From Ekhidna sp964289745 (GTDB lineage Bacteria > Bacteroidota > Bacteroidia > Cytophagales > Cyclobacteriaceae), in NCBI GenBank assembly GCA_964289745.1, contig CAXYMM010000001.1, positions 868,001-932,000 of the forward strand: a stretch of DNA of 64,000 nt, in the 5' to 3' direction. Numbering within the stretch: position 1 is the stretch's first letter; each line of letters begins with the position of its first letter. Positions 24,903 through 35,184 of the stretch are shown piece by piece. Position numbers and translations under genes: made by a program. Below the pieces are notes generated by a model, which searched no databases, was not told the DNA's origin, and saw only the letters and a program-made list of their open reading frames with translations.

Positions 24903-26450
24903 ATGAGCAGTACAGCTGAAGGAGGATCATTAAAAAACATCGTATCTCATTGTAAGGAATATGGCTTTATATACCCATCCAGCGATATCTATGATGGACT
25001 TGGTGCTACGTATGACTACGGTCCAAATGGATCTGAGTTGAAGAATAACATTAAAAACTATTGGTGGCAAGCAATGGTTCATATGCACGAAAACATAGTA
25101 GGAATTGATGCTGCCATTTTCATGCACCCCACTACGTGGAAAGCTTCTGGTCATGTAGATGCCTTTAATGATCCGCTGATTGATAGTAAAGATTCTAAGA
25201 AGCGGTATCGAGCTGATGTATTAATCGAAGAACATATCGCAAAGATTCAAAGAAAAATCGATAAGGAGGTAGCAAAAGCGGCAAAGCGATTTGGCGATAC
25301 TTTTGACAGAAAACAATTTCTTTCTACTAACCCGAGAGTGGTAGGCTATGCCGATGAAATAAAAAATATCGAAGACCGTCTAGGAGAAGCCCTTAGCTCT
25401 GGTGATTTGCAAGCAATAAAATCACTAATCGAAGAACTAGAAATAGTCGATCCAGTTTCAGGTTCTAAGAATTGGACGGATGTGCGCCAATTCAATCTGA
25501 TGTTTTCAACCGAACTAGGGTCGCTAGCTGAAGGAGCTGAAAAAATTTACTTACGACCAGAAACCGCCCAAGGTATCTTTGTGAATTATCTGAACGTACA
25601 GAAAACCTCTCGTATGAAACCCCCTTTTGGGATAGCACAGATTGGCAAGGCTTTTAGAAATGAAATCATCGCCAGACAGTTCATCTTTCGAATGCGTGAA
25701 TTTGAGCAAATGGAGATGCAATTTTTCGTAAAGCCTGGTGAGGAAATGAAATGGTATAAACACTGGAAGGAAAAGAGGATAGCGTGGCATAAGTCTTTAG
25801 GACTAGAAAATAAAAACTACCGCTTTCATGATCATATCAATCTGGCGCACTACGCCAATGCGGCTTGCGATATAGAATTTAACTTCCCGATGGGCTTCAA
25901 AGAACTGGAGGGCATTCATTCTAGAACCGATTTCGATCTAAAAGCACACGAAAAATACACGGGCAAAAAACTTCAGTTTTTTGATCCAGTCACAAACGAA
26001 AGCTACGTTCCCTATGTAGTGGAGACTTCCATTGGGCTAGACCGAATGTTTCTAGCTGTGATGTCTGTTGCATATACAGAAGAAAAACTAGAAGATGGAA
26101 GCAAACGTACGCTGCTTAGAATTCCACCCGTGCTTGCGCCTAATAAAGTAGCGATACTTCCTTTGCTAAATAAAGATGGACTTCCAGAAAAGGCAAATGA
26201 AATTCTCGACAAAATCAAGTACGATTTTGCTTATCAGTACGATGCCAAAGATGCAATTGGAAGAAGGTACCGTAGACAAGATGCGGTCGGAACTCCTTTC
26301 TGCGTAACCATCGACCACCAAACATTGGAAGACCATACCATCACCATTAGAGAAAGGGATTCCATGAGGCAGGGTCGAGTTTCTATTGATCAATTAATTC
26401 AAACTCTGGGGGAAAAAGTGAAGATGAAGCACCTTCTACGAACCCTGTAA
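24903..26450 (+). CDS. glyS: glycine--tRNA ligase
   Basis: The 515-residue class II synthetase of the eukaryote/archaeal-like dimeric type charges tRNA-Gly. Seen are FIYPSSDIYDGLGATYDYGP near residue 18, LRPETAQGIFVNYLNVQ near 216, the motif 2 region AQIGKAFRNEIIARQFIFRMREFEQMEMQF near 242 (described in parts), and motif 3 ETSIGLDRMFLAVM near 372, followed by an anticodon-binding domain to the end. ATG 24903 is preferred to a TTG three codons earlier. Confidence 0.95.
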   Translation: MSSTAEGGSLKNIVSHCKEYGFIYPSSDIYDGLGATYDYGPNGSELKNNIKNYWWQAMVHMHENIVGIDAAIFMHPTTWKASGHVDAFNDPLIDSKDSKKRYRADVLIEEHIAKIQRKIDKEVAKAAKRFGDTFDRKQFLSTNPRVVGYADEIKNIEDRLGEALSSGDLQAIKSLIEELEIVDPVSGSKNWTDVRQFNLMFSTELGSLAEGAEKIYLRPETAQGIFVNYLNVQKTSRMKPPFGIAQIGKAFRNEIIARQFIFRMREFEQMEMQFFVKPGEEMKWYKHWKEKRIAWHKSLGLENKNYRFHDHINLAHYANAACDIEFNFPMGFKELEGIHSRTDFDLKAHEKYTGKKLQFFDPVTNESYVPYVVETSIGLDRMFLAVMSVAYTEEKLEDGSKRTLLRIPPVLAPNKVAILPLLNKDGLPEKANEILDKIKYDFAYQYDAKDAIGRRYRRQDAVGTPFCVTIDHQTLEDHTITIRERDSMRQGRVSIDQLIQTLGEKVKMKHLLRTL

Positions 26451-26857
26451 AGGTTTGGCGGTGTAGCAATTAAGCCTCTCTTTTACCTGAGAAATATGAT
26501 TTTATATACTTCTATGGATTTAAGAGTTTCTTTACCAGATTAACGAAAAAGCATTTAGCAGTTTTCAAAAAAACTTTACTTTGAATCAAAAACGTTTAAC
26601 AAAGCCAAATAAAATCGTCAAAAAAAGAGATGCTTATTTTAAGTTAAGAAAAACAATTATTCCTCGGGAAATGAGCCATTTTACATGGCATATGAAAATT
26701 CTTATTTCGGCTTTTCAAACCACGTTTGGCTTTCCTAAAGTTTATCTTACATTTTTTTGTAATATTCTTGTTTTCCTTGAATCTTTTTACAGCAGTGCTA
26801 TGGTCTGCAAACTCCTTAGAAAGGATTCTATTTTGCCTGAAAAACCTAATTTTTCCT
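26451..26857. other. spacer between glyS and dgt
   Basis: About 400 AT-rich bases. Short open frames exist on the plus strand but show no family pattern and no signal peptide, and one merely extends dgt upstream. No terminator hairpin or clear promoter was found. Confidence 0.5.
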
Positions 26858-28186
26858 ATGAATTGGATTCAACTTCTCTCCCATAAAAGACCTGGAGATC
26901 AAAAAGACTTTCCTCATGATGAAACCAGAAGTTTGTTTGAACAAGACTTTGACCGCATTGTTTTTTCACATTCATTTAGAAAACTGCAAGACAAAACACA
27001 AGTTTTTCCCTTACCAGAGGATGATTTTGTTCACACGCGACTTACCCATAGCCTAGAGGCTTCATGTGTAGGAAGATCACTGGGGAAAAATGCAGGTGCA
27101 TACCTTCTGAACAAATACCCTGAACTAGCAAAGAAAGGGTATTCGGTTCATGATTTTGGAGCTATTGTAGGAGCAGCAGCTTTAGCGCATGACCTTGGAA
27201 ACCCTCCATTTGGTCACTCTGGGGAGGACAGTATTTCATCCTTTTTTTTAACCAATAAGAAGGGAGTGATATTTCAGGAGAAAGTTTCTGCGAAAGAATG
27301 GAAGGATCTCACCACTTTTGAAGGCAATGCCCAAGGCTTGCGTATCTTAGGAGGTAGACACAATGGACTCAAATTAACCATGGCGACCCTCGGTGCCTTC
27401 ACTAAATATCCTATTTCTTCATCTGCTAAAAAGGAAAAAGGGAAAAAGAGCCAAAAAAAATTCGGGTATTACCAGAGTGATTCTGAGATGTTCACGCTTT
27501 TGGCTAGTGAACTAGGACTAACTAAACTAAAGGATGAAACATGGTGTAGACATCCGCTCACGTTTTTAGTGGAAGCAGCTGATGACATCTGTTATCACAT
27601 TATAGACCTGGAAGATGGATGTCGCTTAGGGCTTGTTTCGTTTGAAGAAGTGAAGCAGCTGATGGCAGAAGTAATCGGCAAGAAATTTTCGGAAGAAAAG
27701 CTCAATCAGATTCCTTCTCTCAACGAAAAACTGGGTATACTCAGAGCAATGACCATCAAACAGCTAATTTCTGAATGTTCTGAAGTTTTTCAGGTAAACG
27801 AAGAGGCTATGATGAATAGCCACTTTGATACTGACCTTGCAAGTCTAATTCCCTCCTCTACTATCTTGGATAAAATAATCGACCTTTCTATCTCCGAAAT
27901 TTATGAATCCAAATTGGTACTGGAAAAGGAGGCTGGAGGGTTTGAAGTAATCGACCACCTGATCGAAGCATTTGCAACGGCGACTTATCAGGTATGCTAC
28001 GAAAGTCCTTTGCCAAAGGATAGATCGATATTAAAATTGATGCCTGAGGAATATCGTGTACTGCTAGATGACCAAAGCTCGGTTTATGAAATGCTACAAA
28101 TCATCATTGATTTTATTGGCGGACTTACTGACTCTCATGCCGTACGGCTTTATCAAATTATTAAAGGATTTAGACTCTCTGTTTAA
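26858..28186 (+). CDS. dgt: deoxyguanosinetriphosphate triphosphohydrolase-like protein
   Basis: The 442-residue HD-domain enzyme removes triphosphate from dNTPs. It starts MNWIQLLSHKRPGDQ and contains DFDRIVFSHSFRKLQDKTQVFPL near residue 30 (HSFRRL-type motif), THSLEASCVGRSLG near 60, and the HD pair AHDLGNPPFGHSGEDS near 112, with a further metal Asp in VEAADDICYHIIDLEDG near 230. ATG 26858 fits the family's usual N-terminus; longer in-frame starts add a hydrophobic stretch with no counterpart. Its end overlaps the converging next gene by four bases. Confidence 0.92.
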   Translation: MNWIQLLSHKRPGDQKDFPHDETRSLFEQDFDRIVFSHSFRKLQDKTQVFPLPEDDFVHTRLTHSLEASCVGRSLGKNAGAYLLNKYPELAKKGYSVHDFGAIVGAAALAHDLGNPPFGHSGEDSISSFFLTNKKGVIFQEKVSAKEWKDLTTFEGNAQGLRILGGRHNGLKLTMATLGAFTKYPISSSAKKEKGKKSQKKFGYYQSDSEMFTLLASELGLTKLKDETWCRHPLTFLVEAADDICYHIIDLEDGCRLGLVSFEEVKQLMAEVIGKKFSEEKLNQIPSLNEKLGILRAMTIKQLISECSEVFQVNEEAMMNSHFDTDLASLIPSSTILDKIIDLSISEIYESKLVLEKEAGGFEVIDHLIEAFATATYQVCYESPLPKDRSILKLMPEEYRVLLDDQSSVYEMLQIIIDFIGGLTDSHAVRLYQIIKGFRLSV

Positions 28187-28548
28187 TCGTATAATGAGGC
28201 ACCCATTTTATCTAAAATTTCCCAATAAAGTTTATAGATAGCCGTACTATTTTTTTCTAAAAGCGTCATAGAGGTAGTATATTTACCAGGGGTATTATCT
28301 ACCATAAATTTAAAAACCCCCAGCCTATCATTTGGGCTAACGAAGTCAAAATCCCATACTTCGATTTCGTTCCACCCTTCCTCAACGTTCAAAGTCAAAC
28401 CTACTTCTTTTAAATCTCCTATATCTACTCGATGATATAACTTTTCTTTAGGCCAAATTTTATGACCATCTTTTTTTAAAAACATTTCATCCTTGTCTAT
28501 TTCATCTGGAGTAAGGCATTGAATAGTGTTAATTCGAATTTTGATCAT
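28183..28548 (-). CDS. hypothetical protein, C2-like beta-sandwich
   Basis: A 121-residue acidic cytoplasmic protein without signal or membrane segment. The pattern IKIRINTIQCLTPDE, LTLNVEEGWNEIEVWDFDF and NDRLGVFKFMV resembles the strand order and the WDxD loop of a C2 domain, which may bind Ca or lipids, but the similarity is only at the level of pattern. It converges with dgt, overlapping by four bases. Confidence 0.6.
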   Translation of the reverse strand: MIKIRINTIQCLTPDEIDKDEMFLKKDGHKIWPKEKLYHRVDIGDLKEVGLTLNVEEGWNEIEVWDFDFVSPNDRLGVFKFMVDNTPGKYTTSMTLLEKNSTAIYKLYWEILDKMGASLYD

Positions 28549-28724
28549 GAGGCAATCTTTACCGTTATCTGAAAGTAAACATCTTCAAATGAAGTTAAAA
28601 TTAAACGAAAGCATAATCAAGACAAAGACAATAAAGTTAAAAAAACACCAGATTCGCTTTGAATCTTTAACTCACCGCAAATCTTAATCCTAAACTAGAA
28701 AAGATTACTTTTACACTTCATCAA

Positions 28725-31097
28725 ATGTGGATCAAGTTCGCTCATAATATCCTTCGTTTTCGCATCACTTTAATGGTCGTTTTAGCTACCATTACTGTGT
28801 TTATGGGCTATCAGTCCAAAAACATTAAGTGGTCGTATGATCTTGCCAACATTGTTCCAAAGGAAGATTCTGACATGGTTTATTTCCGCCAGTTTAGAGA
28901 GACCTTTGGCGAAGATGGAAACATCATGGCCGTAGGTCTACAAGACAGTAGTGTTTATGAACTAGAAAACTTTACAAAGTTTTGTAAAATGGTGTCTTCT
29001 ATGGAAGAAAAGGAAGGCATCCGAAATGTACTAGGATTGCCTAACCTTCAAAAGCTTGAAAAGAACAGTCTGAAAAGAGCCTTTGAACTTAAACCTGTCT
29101 TTGAAGAGATACCGAACAATCAAAAAGAACTTGATAGTCTTCTAAGTGCCGCAGCAAACCTAAAATTCTACAGTGGGCAGCTCATCAACGCAGAAAATGG
29201 CGCAACGCTCATTTTAATTACCATCGAGAAGGAGGTACTGAACTCAAAGAATCGAGATCAATTGGTAATGGATATCATTGAAGCAGGTCAGAATTTTGAA
29301 AACGAGACAGGTATCAAAATGCATTATGCTGGTCTCCCCTATTCGAGATCCATTACAACCGGCAAAGTAAAGGCAGAGCTTAACATGTTTTTGGTGCTAT
29401 CGCTCATCGTCACGGGTATAATACTCTTCCTCTTTTTCCGGTCTTTCAAAGCGCTGTTTTTCCCGCTTATTATCATTGGGATTATCGTAGTTTGGGTAAT
29501 GGGAACTCTTGCTCTATTAGGGTTTAAAATCACGTTACTCACAGGGCTAATCCCTCCAATCATTGTTGTCATTGGAATCCCCAATAGCGTATACATGCTG
29601 AACAAGTATCATCATGAGTTTAGTGTGCATGGCGACCAAATGAAAGCATTAAGCCAGATTATTCGAAAAATTGGGGTTGTCACTTTCATCACTAATCTCA
29701 CCACCGCCATTGGTTTTTTTGTGCTGGTTACGACTCAGATCAATGTTTTGGTAGAGTTCGGAATAGTAGCGGGCATTAATATAATGGCTACTTTCATTGT
29801 GAGCATCATCCTAATACCAGCTGTTTTCTCGCTTTATAAACCGCCATCGAAAAAACACCTAAGACACCTAAAATTCAAATTTCTAAAGTTGGTTATCAAG
29901 AAGATTGATGTCGCAGTAAACAAAATGCGACCAACAATTTTTGCATTGACCGTAGCCGTTGTGATCGTTTCCGCATTTGGCCTTACGAAAATCCAGGCGG
30001 TTTCTTACATGGTAGATGACGTCCCAGAAAATAGCCCGCTAAAAAGTGACTTAAAGTTTTTCGAGAAAAACTTTAGCGGAGTTATGCCCTTGGAGATCAT
30101 TGTGGATACAGGGGCCAAAAGAGGTGTTCAAAACCTAAGAAACCTTCGCAAAATCGATGAATTCGAGACCTTCATCTCTTCTATCGTCGGTATCTCCCAA
30201 CCTGTGTCAGTCGTTAGCTTTGCGAAAGCTGCAAGGCAAGCTTTTTACAACCAAAACATCTCCTTTTACTCCCTTCCTACCAATCGAGATTTTGGGTTCA
30301 TTATGCAATACCTAAGTGAAGGTGAGACAGAAGAACTCTCTCAGTCCTTCATAGATTCAACAGGACAGCATATACGTGTTTCTTTGCAAATGGCAGATAT
30401 TGGCTCTGATAAATTAGACTCATTGGTCAATCAAGTAATTTCACCACAGATAGACACCATCTTCAATAATACCAAAATGGAGGTAAATGTCACGGGGACT
30501 ACCCTGATGTTTATCAAAGGCAATAAATTTTTGATCGAGAATTTGCTTACCTCGATGCTCATTGCCTTTTTGATTATTGCCATTATCATGGGGCTGCTTT
30601 TTAGAAATTTCAAGATGATTATTATTTCCATTATTCCTAATGTTATACCACTTTTGATCACGGCAGGAATCATGGGCTTCTTTGGTATTCCCCTGAAGCC
30701 GAGTACAGCCCTTATTTTCAGCATCGCTTTTGGTATCTCCGTAGATGACTCCATCCACTTTCTGGCCAAGTATCGTCAAGAGCTTTTTGCAAATAAGTTC
30801 AATGTGAAAAAAGCCGTTAGTAAAAGCATTAAAGAAACAGGCTCTAGCATGATCTATACCTCCATTATCATCTTCTGTGGGTTCATTATTTTCGTACTCT
30901 CAGAATTTGGAGGAACCATAGCTCTAGGAAAACTTACCTCCATCACACTCTTTTTTGCAATGATTACCAACGTTGTGGTGTTACCTGCTTTAATCCTTCA
31001 GTTTGATAGTGGAAAGAGAAACAAATCCAAACATCCGTTGATTGAAAGCGTACCAGAATTAGCCGAAGGTATTAACCAAAAAGATAAAAAGAAGTAA
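28725..31097 (+). CDS. RND-superfamily exporter (MMPL/hydrophobe type)
   Basis: A 790-residue inner-membrane protein made of two repeats, each with one helix, a large periplasmic loop and five helices: helix 1 near residues 10-28, then the SSD-like bundle at about 215-365, and again about 395-415 and 615-770. Typical segments are FFRSFKALFFPLIIIGI, TNLTTAIGFFVL and FSIAFGISVDDSIHFLAKYR near 665. Such single-gene RND proteins export lipids, hopanoids or other hydrophobic compounds using the proton gradient; the substrate here is unknown. ileS follows after 18 bases. Confidence 0.88.
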   Translation: MWIKFAHNILRFRITLMVVLATITVFMGYQSKNIKWSYDLANIVPKEDSDMVYFRQFRETFGEDGNIMAVGLQDSSVYELENFTKFCKMVSSMEEKEGIRNVLGLPNLQKLEKNSLKRAFELKPVFEEIPNNQKELDSLLSAAANLKFYSGQLINAENGATLILITIEKEVLNSKNRDQLVMDIIEAGQNFENETGIKMHYAGLPYSRSITTGKVKAELNMFLVLSLIVTGIILFLFFRSFKALFFPLIIIGIIVVWVMGTLALLGFKITLLTGLIPPIIVVIGIPNSVYMLNKYHHEFSVHGDQMKALSQIIRKIGVVTFITNLTTAIGFFVLVTTQINVLVEFGIVAGINIMATFIVSIILIPAVFSLYKPPSKKHLRHLKFKFLKLVIKKIDVAVNKMRPTIFALTVAVVIVSAFGLTKIQAVSYMVDDVPENSPLKSDLKFFEKNFSGVMPLEIIVDTGAKRGVQNLRNLRKIDEFETFISSIVGISQPVSVVSFAKAARQAFYNQNISFYSLPTNRDFGFIMQYLSEGETEELSQSFIDSTGQHIRVSLQMADIGSDKLDSLVNQVISPQIDTIFNNTKMEVNVTGTTLMFIKGNKFLIENLLTSMLIAFLIIAIIMGLLFRNFKMIIISIIPNVIPLLITAGIMGFFGIPLKPSTALIFSIAFGISVDDSIHFLAKYRQELFANKFNVKKAVSKSIKETGSSMIYTSIIIFCGFIIFVLSEFGGTIALGKLTSITLFFAMITNVVVLPALILQFDSGKRNKSKHPLIESVPELAEGINQKDKKK

Positions 31098-31115
31098 GCG
31101 TCGAAAAATAACTAA

Positions 31116-34100
31116 GTGAAATATCCTGAGTTTAAACAAGTAAGCTATTCAGCGATAGCAAAAAAAATCCTGAATTTCTGGACAGAGGAGCAGATTTTTA
31201 ATCAATCTATTACCTCAAGAAATGGAAATGAAACCTTTACCTTTTACGAGGGTCCTCCCTCCGCCAATGGAACGCCAGGCATCCACCATATAATGGCCAG
31301 AACGGTAAAGGACATTTTCTGTAGATACAAGACACTAAAAGGTTTTCAGGTAAAAAGGAAAGGCGGATGGGATACACATGGTCTTCCCGTAGAACTTCAG
31401 GTAGAAAAAGAGCTTGGCATAACAAAAGATGACATTGGCGTCAAGATATCAGTAGAAGAATACAATGCAAAATGTCGCGAAGCCGTAATGAAATACAAAG
31501 GGCAGTGGGACGACTTGACCCAACAAATGGGTTATTGGGTAGACCTAGACAATCCATATGTCACATTTGAGAGAAAATACATAGAATCAGTCTGGAATCT
31601 TCTAAAAAGACTTTTTGAAAAAGGGTTACTTTACAAAGGCTACACCGTTCAACCCTATTCTCCAGCAGCTGGAACTGGGCTCAGCTCACACGAACTAAAT
31701 CAGCCCGGAACGTACCAAAATGTGAAGGATACTTCCATTGTGGCTCAATTCAAGGTAAAAAAGAATAAGCGGTCTGCGTCACTATTCGAGGAGGATAAGG
31801 AGGATGTACGCATACTAGCTTGGACTACCACACCTTGGACTCTCCCCTCGAACTGCGCCCTCGCCGTTGGCGAAAATATCAGCTACGTAAAGGTCAAAAC
31901 ATTCAATCAATATACTGGACTGCCTATATCCGTCATTTTGGCGAAAGATTCAGTTGGAAAATATTTTTCAGAAAAGATAAAAGACCTGCCTCTTGCTGAT
32001 TTTAAGCCGGGCAATAAGCTAATTCCCTTCGAACTAACTAGCGAGTTTATTGGCAAAGAGATTTTGGAAGTCCGGTATGAGCAGCTCATGCCTTATGTAA
32101 CCAATGAAGAGTTAGAAAAGAATGCTTTTCGTGTGATCGCAGGAGATTTTGTATCTACTGAAGACGGTACAGGTGTGGTTCACACTGCTTCTGTCTTTGG
32201 AGCAGATGACTTTAGGGTGGCACAAGCTGCGGGTGTGCCTGCGGTGACGGTTAAAGATCAAAAAGGGCAAGATACACCTCTAGTCGATAACAAAGGACGG
32301 TTTGTAGAAGAGGTGACGGACTTTGCTGGAAGTTTTGTAAAAGAAGAATACTACAGCGAAGAAGAGAGGAGTCAAGATGGTTTCAAACCTACGGATGTCC
32401 TCATTGCCATTAAACTTAAAAAAGAAAATAATGCTTTCAAGGTGGAAAAGTATGAACACTCCTACCCACATTGCTGGCGAACGGATAAGCCCATTCTCTA
32501 CTACCCTCTAGACTCATGGTTCATCAAAACGACAGCCCTAAAAAGCAGACTAGTTGAGCTAAACAAAACCATTAACTGGAAGCCAGAATCTACTGGTACT
32601 GGAAGATTTGGAAACTGGCTAGAAAATTTGGTTGATTGGAATCTGAGCAGGTCTCGCTACTGGGGCACACCCCTTCCCATCTGGGTAACAGAAGATCGCC
32701 AAGAAATGAAATGTATTGGAAGTATCGAAGAGCTGCAACGTGAAGTTTATAAGGCTACGGAAGCCGGTTTTATGGCTTCTGACCTTCCAGAGGATTTCGA
32801 CTTACACCGACCCTATGTAGACGATATTGTGCTGATAAGCGATTCAGGTAAAAAAATGTTTCGAGAGCCAGACCTAATTGATGTTTGGTTTGATTCTGGT
32901 GCTATGCCTTATGCGCAATGGCATTATCCATTTGAAAACGAAGATTCTTATAACTCCAACTATCCAGCTGATTTTGTTGCCGAAGGAGTAGACCAGACAA
33001 GGGGATGGTTCTTTACTCTTCACGCTATTGCCGTTTTACTGAATGATTCGGTTGCTTTCAAAAATGTGATAGCAAATGGACTGGTGCTTGATAAAAATGG
33101 CAACAAAATGGCGAAGCGTTTAGGCAACGCAATCAACCCCTTCGAAACACTGGATAAATACGGAGCAGATCCCACACGCTGGTATATGATCTCTAATGCC
33201 AACCCTTGGGACAATCTAAAATTTGATTTGGAGGGAGTGAAGGAAGTACAGCGTAAGTTTTTTGGCACACTCACGAACACATATTCATTCTTTGCACTCT
33301 ACGCAAATTTGGATGGTTTTCAAATGAATGAAATGGATGTAACCCCCGTAGCCGATCGTCCACCATTCGACCGATGGGTACTATCTGAACTTCAAGTACT
33401 CATAAAACAAGCCTCGTCCTATTACGAAGATTACGAGCCGACCAAAGCAGCAAGAGCTATTCAAGATTTTGTAAACGATCAGCTTTCCAACTGGTATGTT
33501 CGCTTGTCAAGAAAACGATTCTGGAGAACGGATCTCAATGCAGATAAAAAGTCTGCCTATGAAACGCTCTACGAATGCCTCGTGGTAACCAGCCAGCTAA
33601 TGAGTCCGATTGCACCATTTTACTCCGAATGGCTCTATAAAAATCTATCAGATGGAATTAGAGAAGACGCCAAAAAGAATAAGACTCCGCTACAAGAAAG
33701 TTCTGTTCACCTTTCTACGTTGGCTGAGTCTGATGATAGCCTGATCGAAAGTGATCTTTCGGCTAGTATGCACTTCGCCCAAAGTATTGCCTCACTAGTA
33801 CATTCATTGCGAAAAAAAGAGAAGATCAAGGTAAGACAGCCACTTCAGAAAATCCTCATTCCCATATTGAAACCAGAAGTAGGAGACCAGATAAAGGCAG
33901 TTGAAGAATTGATTTTGACCGAGACTAATGTAAAAGAAATTGAGTATGTCGACGATACTTCTGGAATCTTGGTTAAGAAAATCAAACCAAACTTTAGAGC
34001 ACTAGGGAAAAAATATGGTGCTAAAATGAAACTTATTGCAGCCCAAATCAATGGATTTGGCAAAAAAGAAATTACGACCATAGAACGAGATAGCACCTAT

Positions 34101-34496
34101 CCTATTCACATAGAGGGGAAGGAAATTTTTTTAACATCGGAGGACGTAGAAATAATCTCTGAAGATATCCCAGGATGGCTAGTGGCATCTGAAGGTCGAC
34201 TTACTGTAGCTCTGGATGTAACCATCACCGATGAACTAAAGAAAGAGGGATTGAGCCGTGACATGGTAAATCGTATTCAAAATATGCGAAAAGACCATGG
34301 CTTGGAAGTTCAAGACAAAATTGCCGTAGCCTACAAGACCTCAGATGCGACCATGGCAGAAGCATTAGTAGCTTATTCCGATTATATCAAAACAGAAACC
34401 TTAATGGTAAAGTTGGAACCAGTAGATGCAGAAAAAGGAGAAAAGCTAAATATTGACGGGGTAGAAATTATTATAAATCTAGAAAAAGTAAAGTGA
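31116..34496 (+). CDS. ileS: isoleucine--tRNA ligase
   Basis: The 1126-residue class I synthetase charges tRNA-Ile and edits Val-tRNA. The HIGH site reads NGTPGIHHIM near residue 54, the zinc-free editing domain spans about 200-430, the KMSKS loop is KNGNKMAKRLGNAINPF near 655, and a long anticodon-binding and C-terminal part follows. Length and these motifs fit the longer eukaryote-like IleRS used by Bacteroidota. GTG near 31116 to 31118 serves as start, because this begins MKYPEFKQVSYSAIAKK and no ATG lies close by. The stop overlaps the lspA start (TGATG). Confidence 0.94.
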   Translation: MKYPEFKQVSYSAIAKKILNFWTEEQIFNQSITSRNGNETFTFYEGPPSANGTPGIHHIMARTVKDIFCRYKTLKGFQVKRKGGWDTHGLPVELQVEKELGITKDDIGVKISVEEYNAKCREAVMKYKGQWDDLTQQMGYWVDLDNPYVTFERKYIESVWNLLKRLFEKGLLYKGYTVQPYSPAAGTGLSSHELNQPGTYQNVKDTSIVAQFKVKKNKRSASLFEEDKEDVRILAWTTTPWTLPSNCALAVGENISYVKVKTFNQYTGLPISVILAKDSVGKYFSEKIKDLPLADFKPGNKLIPFELTSEFIGKEILEVRYEQLMPYVTNEELEKNAFRVIAGDFVSTEDGTGVVHTASVFGADDFRVAQAAGVPAVTVKDQKGQDTPLVDNKGRFVEEVTDFAGSFVKEEYYSEEERSQDGFKPTDVLIAIKLKKENNAFKVEKYEHSYPHCWRTDKPILYYPLDSWFIKTTALKSRLVELNKTINWKPESTGTGRFGNWLENLVDWNLSRSRYWGTPLPIWVTEDRQEMKCIGSIEELQREVYKATEAGFMASDLPEDFDLHRPYVDDIVLISDSGKKMFREPDLIDVWFDSGAMPYAQWHYPFENEDSYNSNYPADFVAEGVDQTRGWFFTLHAIAVLLNDSVAFKNVIANGLVLDKNGNKMAKRLGNAINPFETLDKYGADPTRWYMISNANPWDNLKFDLEGVKEVQRKFFGTLTNTYSFFALYANLDGFQMNEMDVTPVADRPPFDRWVLSELQVLIKQASSYYEDYEPTKAARAIQDFVNDQLSNWYVRLSRKRFWRTDLNADKKSAYETLYECLVVTSQLMSPIAPFYSEWLYKNLSDGIREDAKKNKTPLQESSVHLSTLAESDDSLIESDLSASMHFAQSIASLVHSLRKKEKIKVRQPLQKILIPILKPEVGDQIKAVEELILTETNVKEIEYVDDTSGILVKKIKPNFRALGKKYGAKMKLIAAQINGFGKKEITTIERDSTYPIHIEGKEIFLTSEDVEIISEDIPGWLVASEGRLTVALDVTITDELKKEGLSRDMVNRIQNMRKDHGLEVQDKIAVAYKTSDATMAEALVAYSDYIKTETLMVKLEPVDAEKGEKLNIDGVEIIINLEKVK

Positions 34497-35095
34497 TGAA
34501 GCACCCTGCTACAAAATATATCTTTATTAGTTTGACCATTATCGTTATTGATCAAATGGTAAAAATGCTTGTGCATTACAATATGCAAATGGGTTCTGCA
34601 GGTCAGATTTTGATTTTGGGTCAACTATTTAAGCTTCACTACCTCACCAACCCGGGCATGGCGTTTGGTTTGCATCTGGATGTTGAATATGGCAAGCTGA
34701 TACTTACGGTGTTCAGAATAGGTGCCATGTTCGCAATTGGCTACTACCTTTATTCCTTGATTGAAAAGGAAGCACCCAAAGGGTTGCTCATTTGCATTGC
34801 CATGATATTAGGCGGTGCCATTGGCAACCTGATTGATTCCATTTTTTATGGTGTTTTTCTGGATAATGCACCCTTCGATGCACCTACCCATTGGTTTCAT
34901 GGCCAAGTTGTAGATATGTTTTACATCGATATTTGGGAAGGTTTTTTACCAGACTGGCTGCCGCTTTTAGGCGGGAAATACATGGCACTCTGGCCAGTAT
35001 TCAACGTTGCAGATGCATCCATTTTTATTGCCATATGCATAATCATAATCTACCAGAAGCGATACTTCAAAAAAGAAGAGCCTATTAAGAATTAG
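34496..35095 (+). CDS. lspA: lipoprotein signal peptidase
   Basis: The 199-residue membrane peptidase removes signal peptides from prolipoproteins. It has four helices and the catalytic aspartate regions GAIGNLIDSIFYG near residue 103 and WPVFNVADASIFIAI near 166, with VVDMFYIDIWEG between. It is longer than the roughly 160-residue enterobacterial form because of a loop at about 118-155, which is common in Bacteroidota. Start ATG 34496 overlaps the ileS stop, so translation is probably coupled; a GTG just before it is possible. The ileS-lspA pairing is widespread. Confidence 0.94.
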   Translation: MKHPATKYIFISLTIIVIDQMVKMLVHYNMQMGSAGQILILGQLFKLHYLTNPGMAFGLHLDVEYGKLILTVFRIGAMFAIGYYLYSLIEKEAPKGLLICIAMILGGAIGNLIDSIFYGVFLDNAPFDAPTHWFHGQVVDMFYIDIWEGFLPDWLPLLGGKYMALWPVFNVADASIFIAICIIIIYQKRYFKKEEPIKN

Positions 35096-35184
35096 ATGCA
35101 CTTTAAGCTAAAGCTTGAGCGTATCATTTTTGAAGTTTTGAAAGGTGTTGCGATGAAGAGAAACTGTGATTTACACTAGTCCTT

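Noticed and set aside
26581..26886. 101-codon plus-strand frame before dgt
   Set aside because: No family pattern, no export signal, overlaps the dgt start in another frame; looks like chance in AT-rich DNA.
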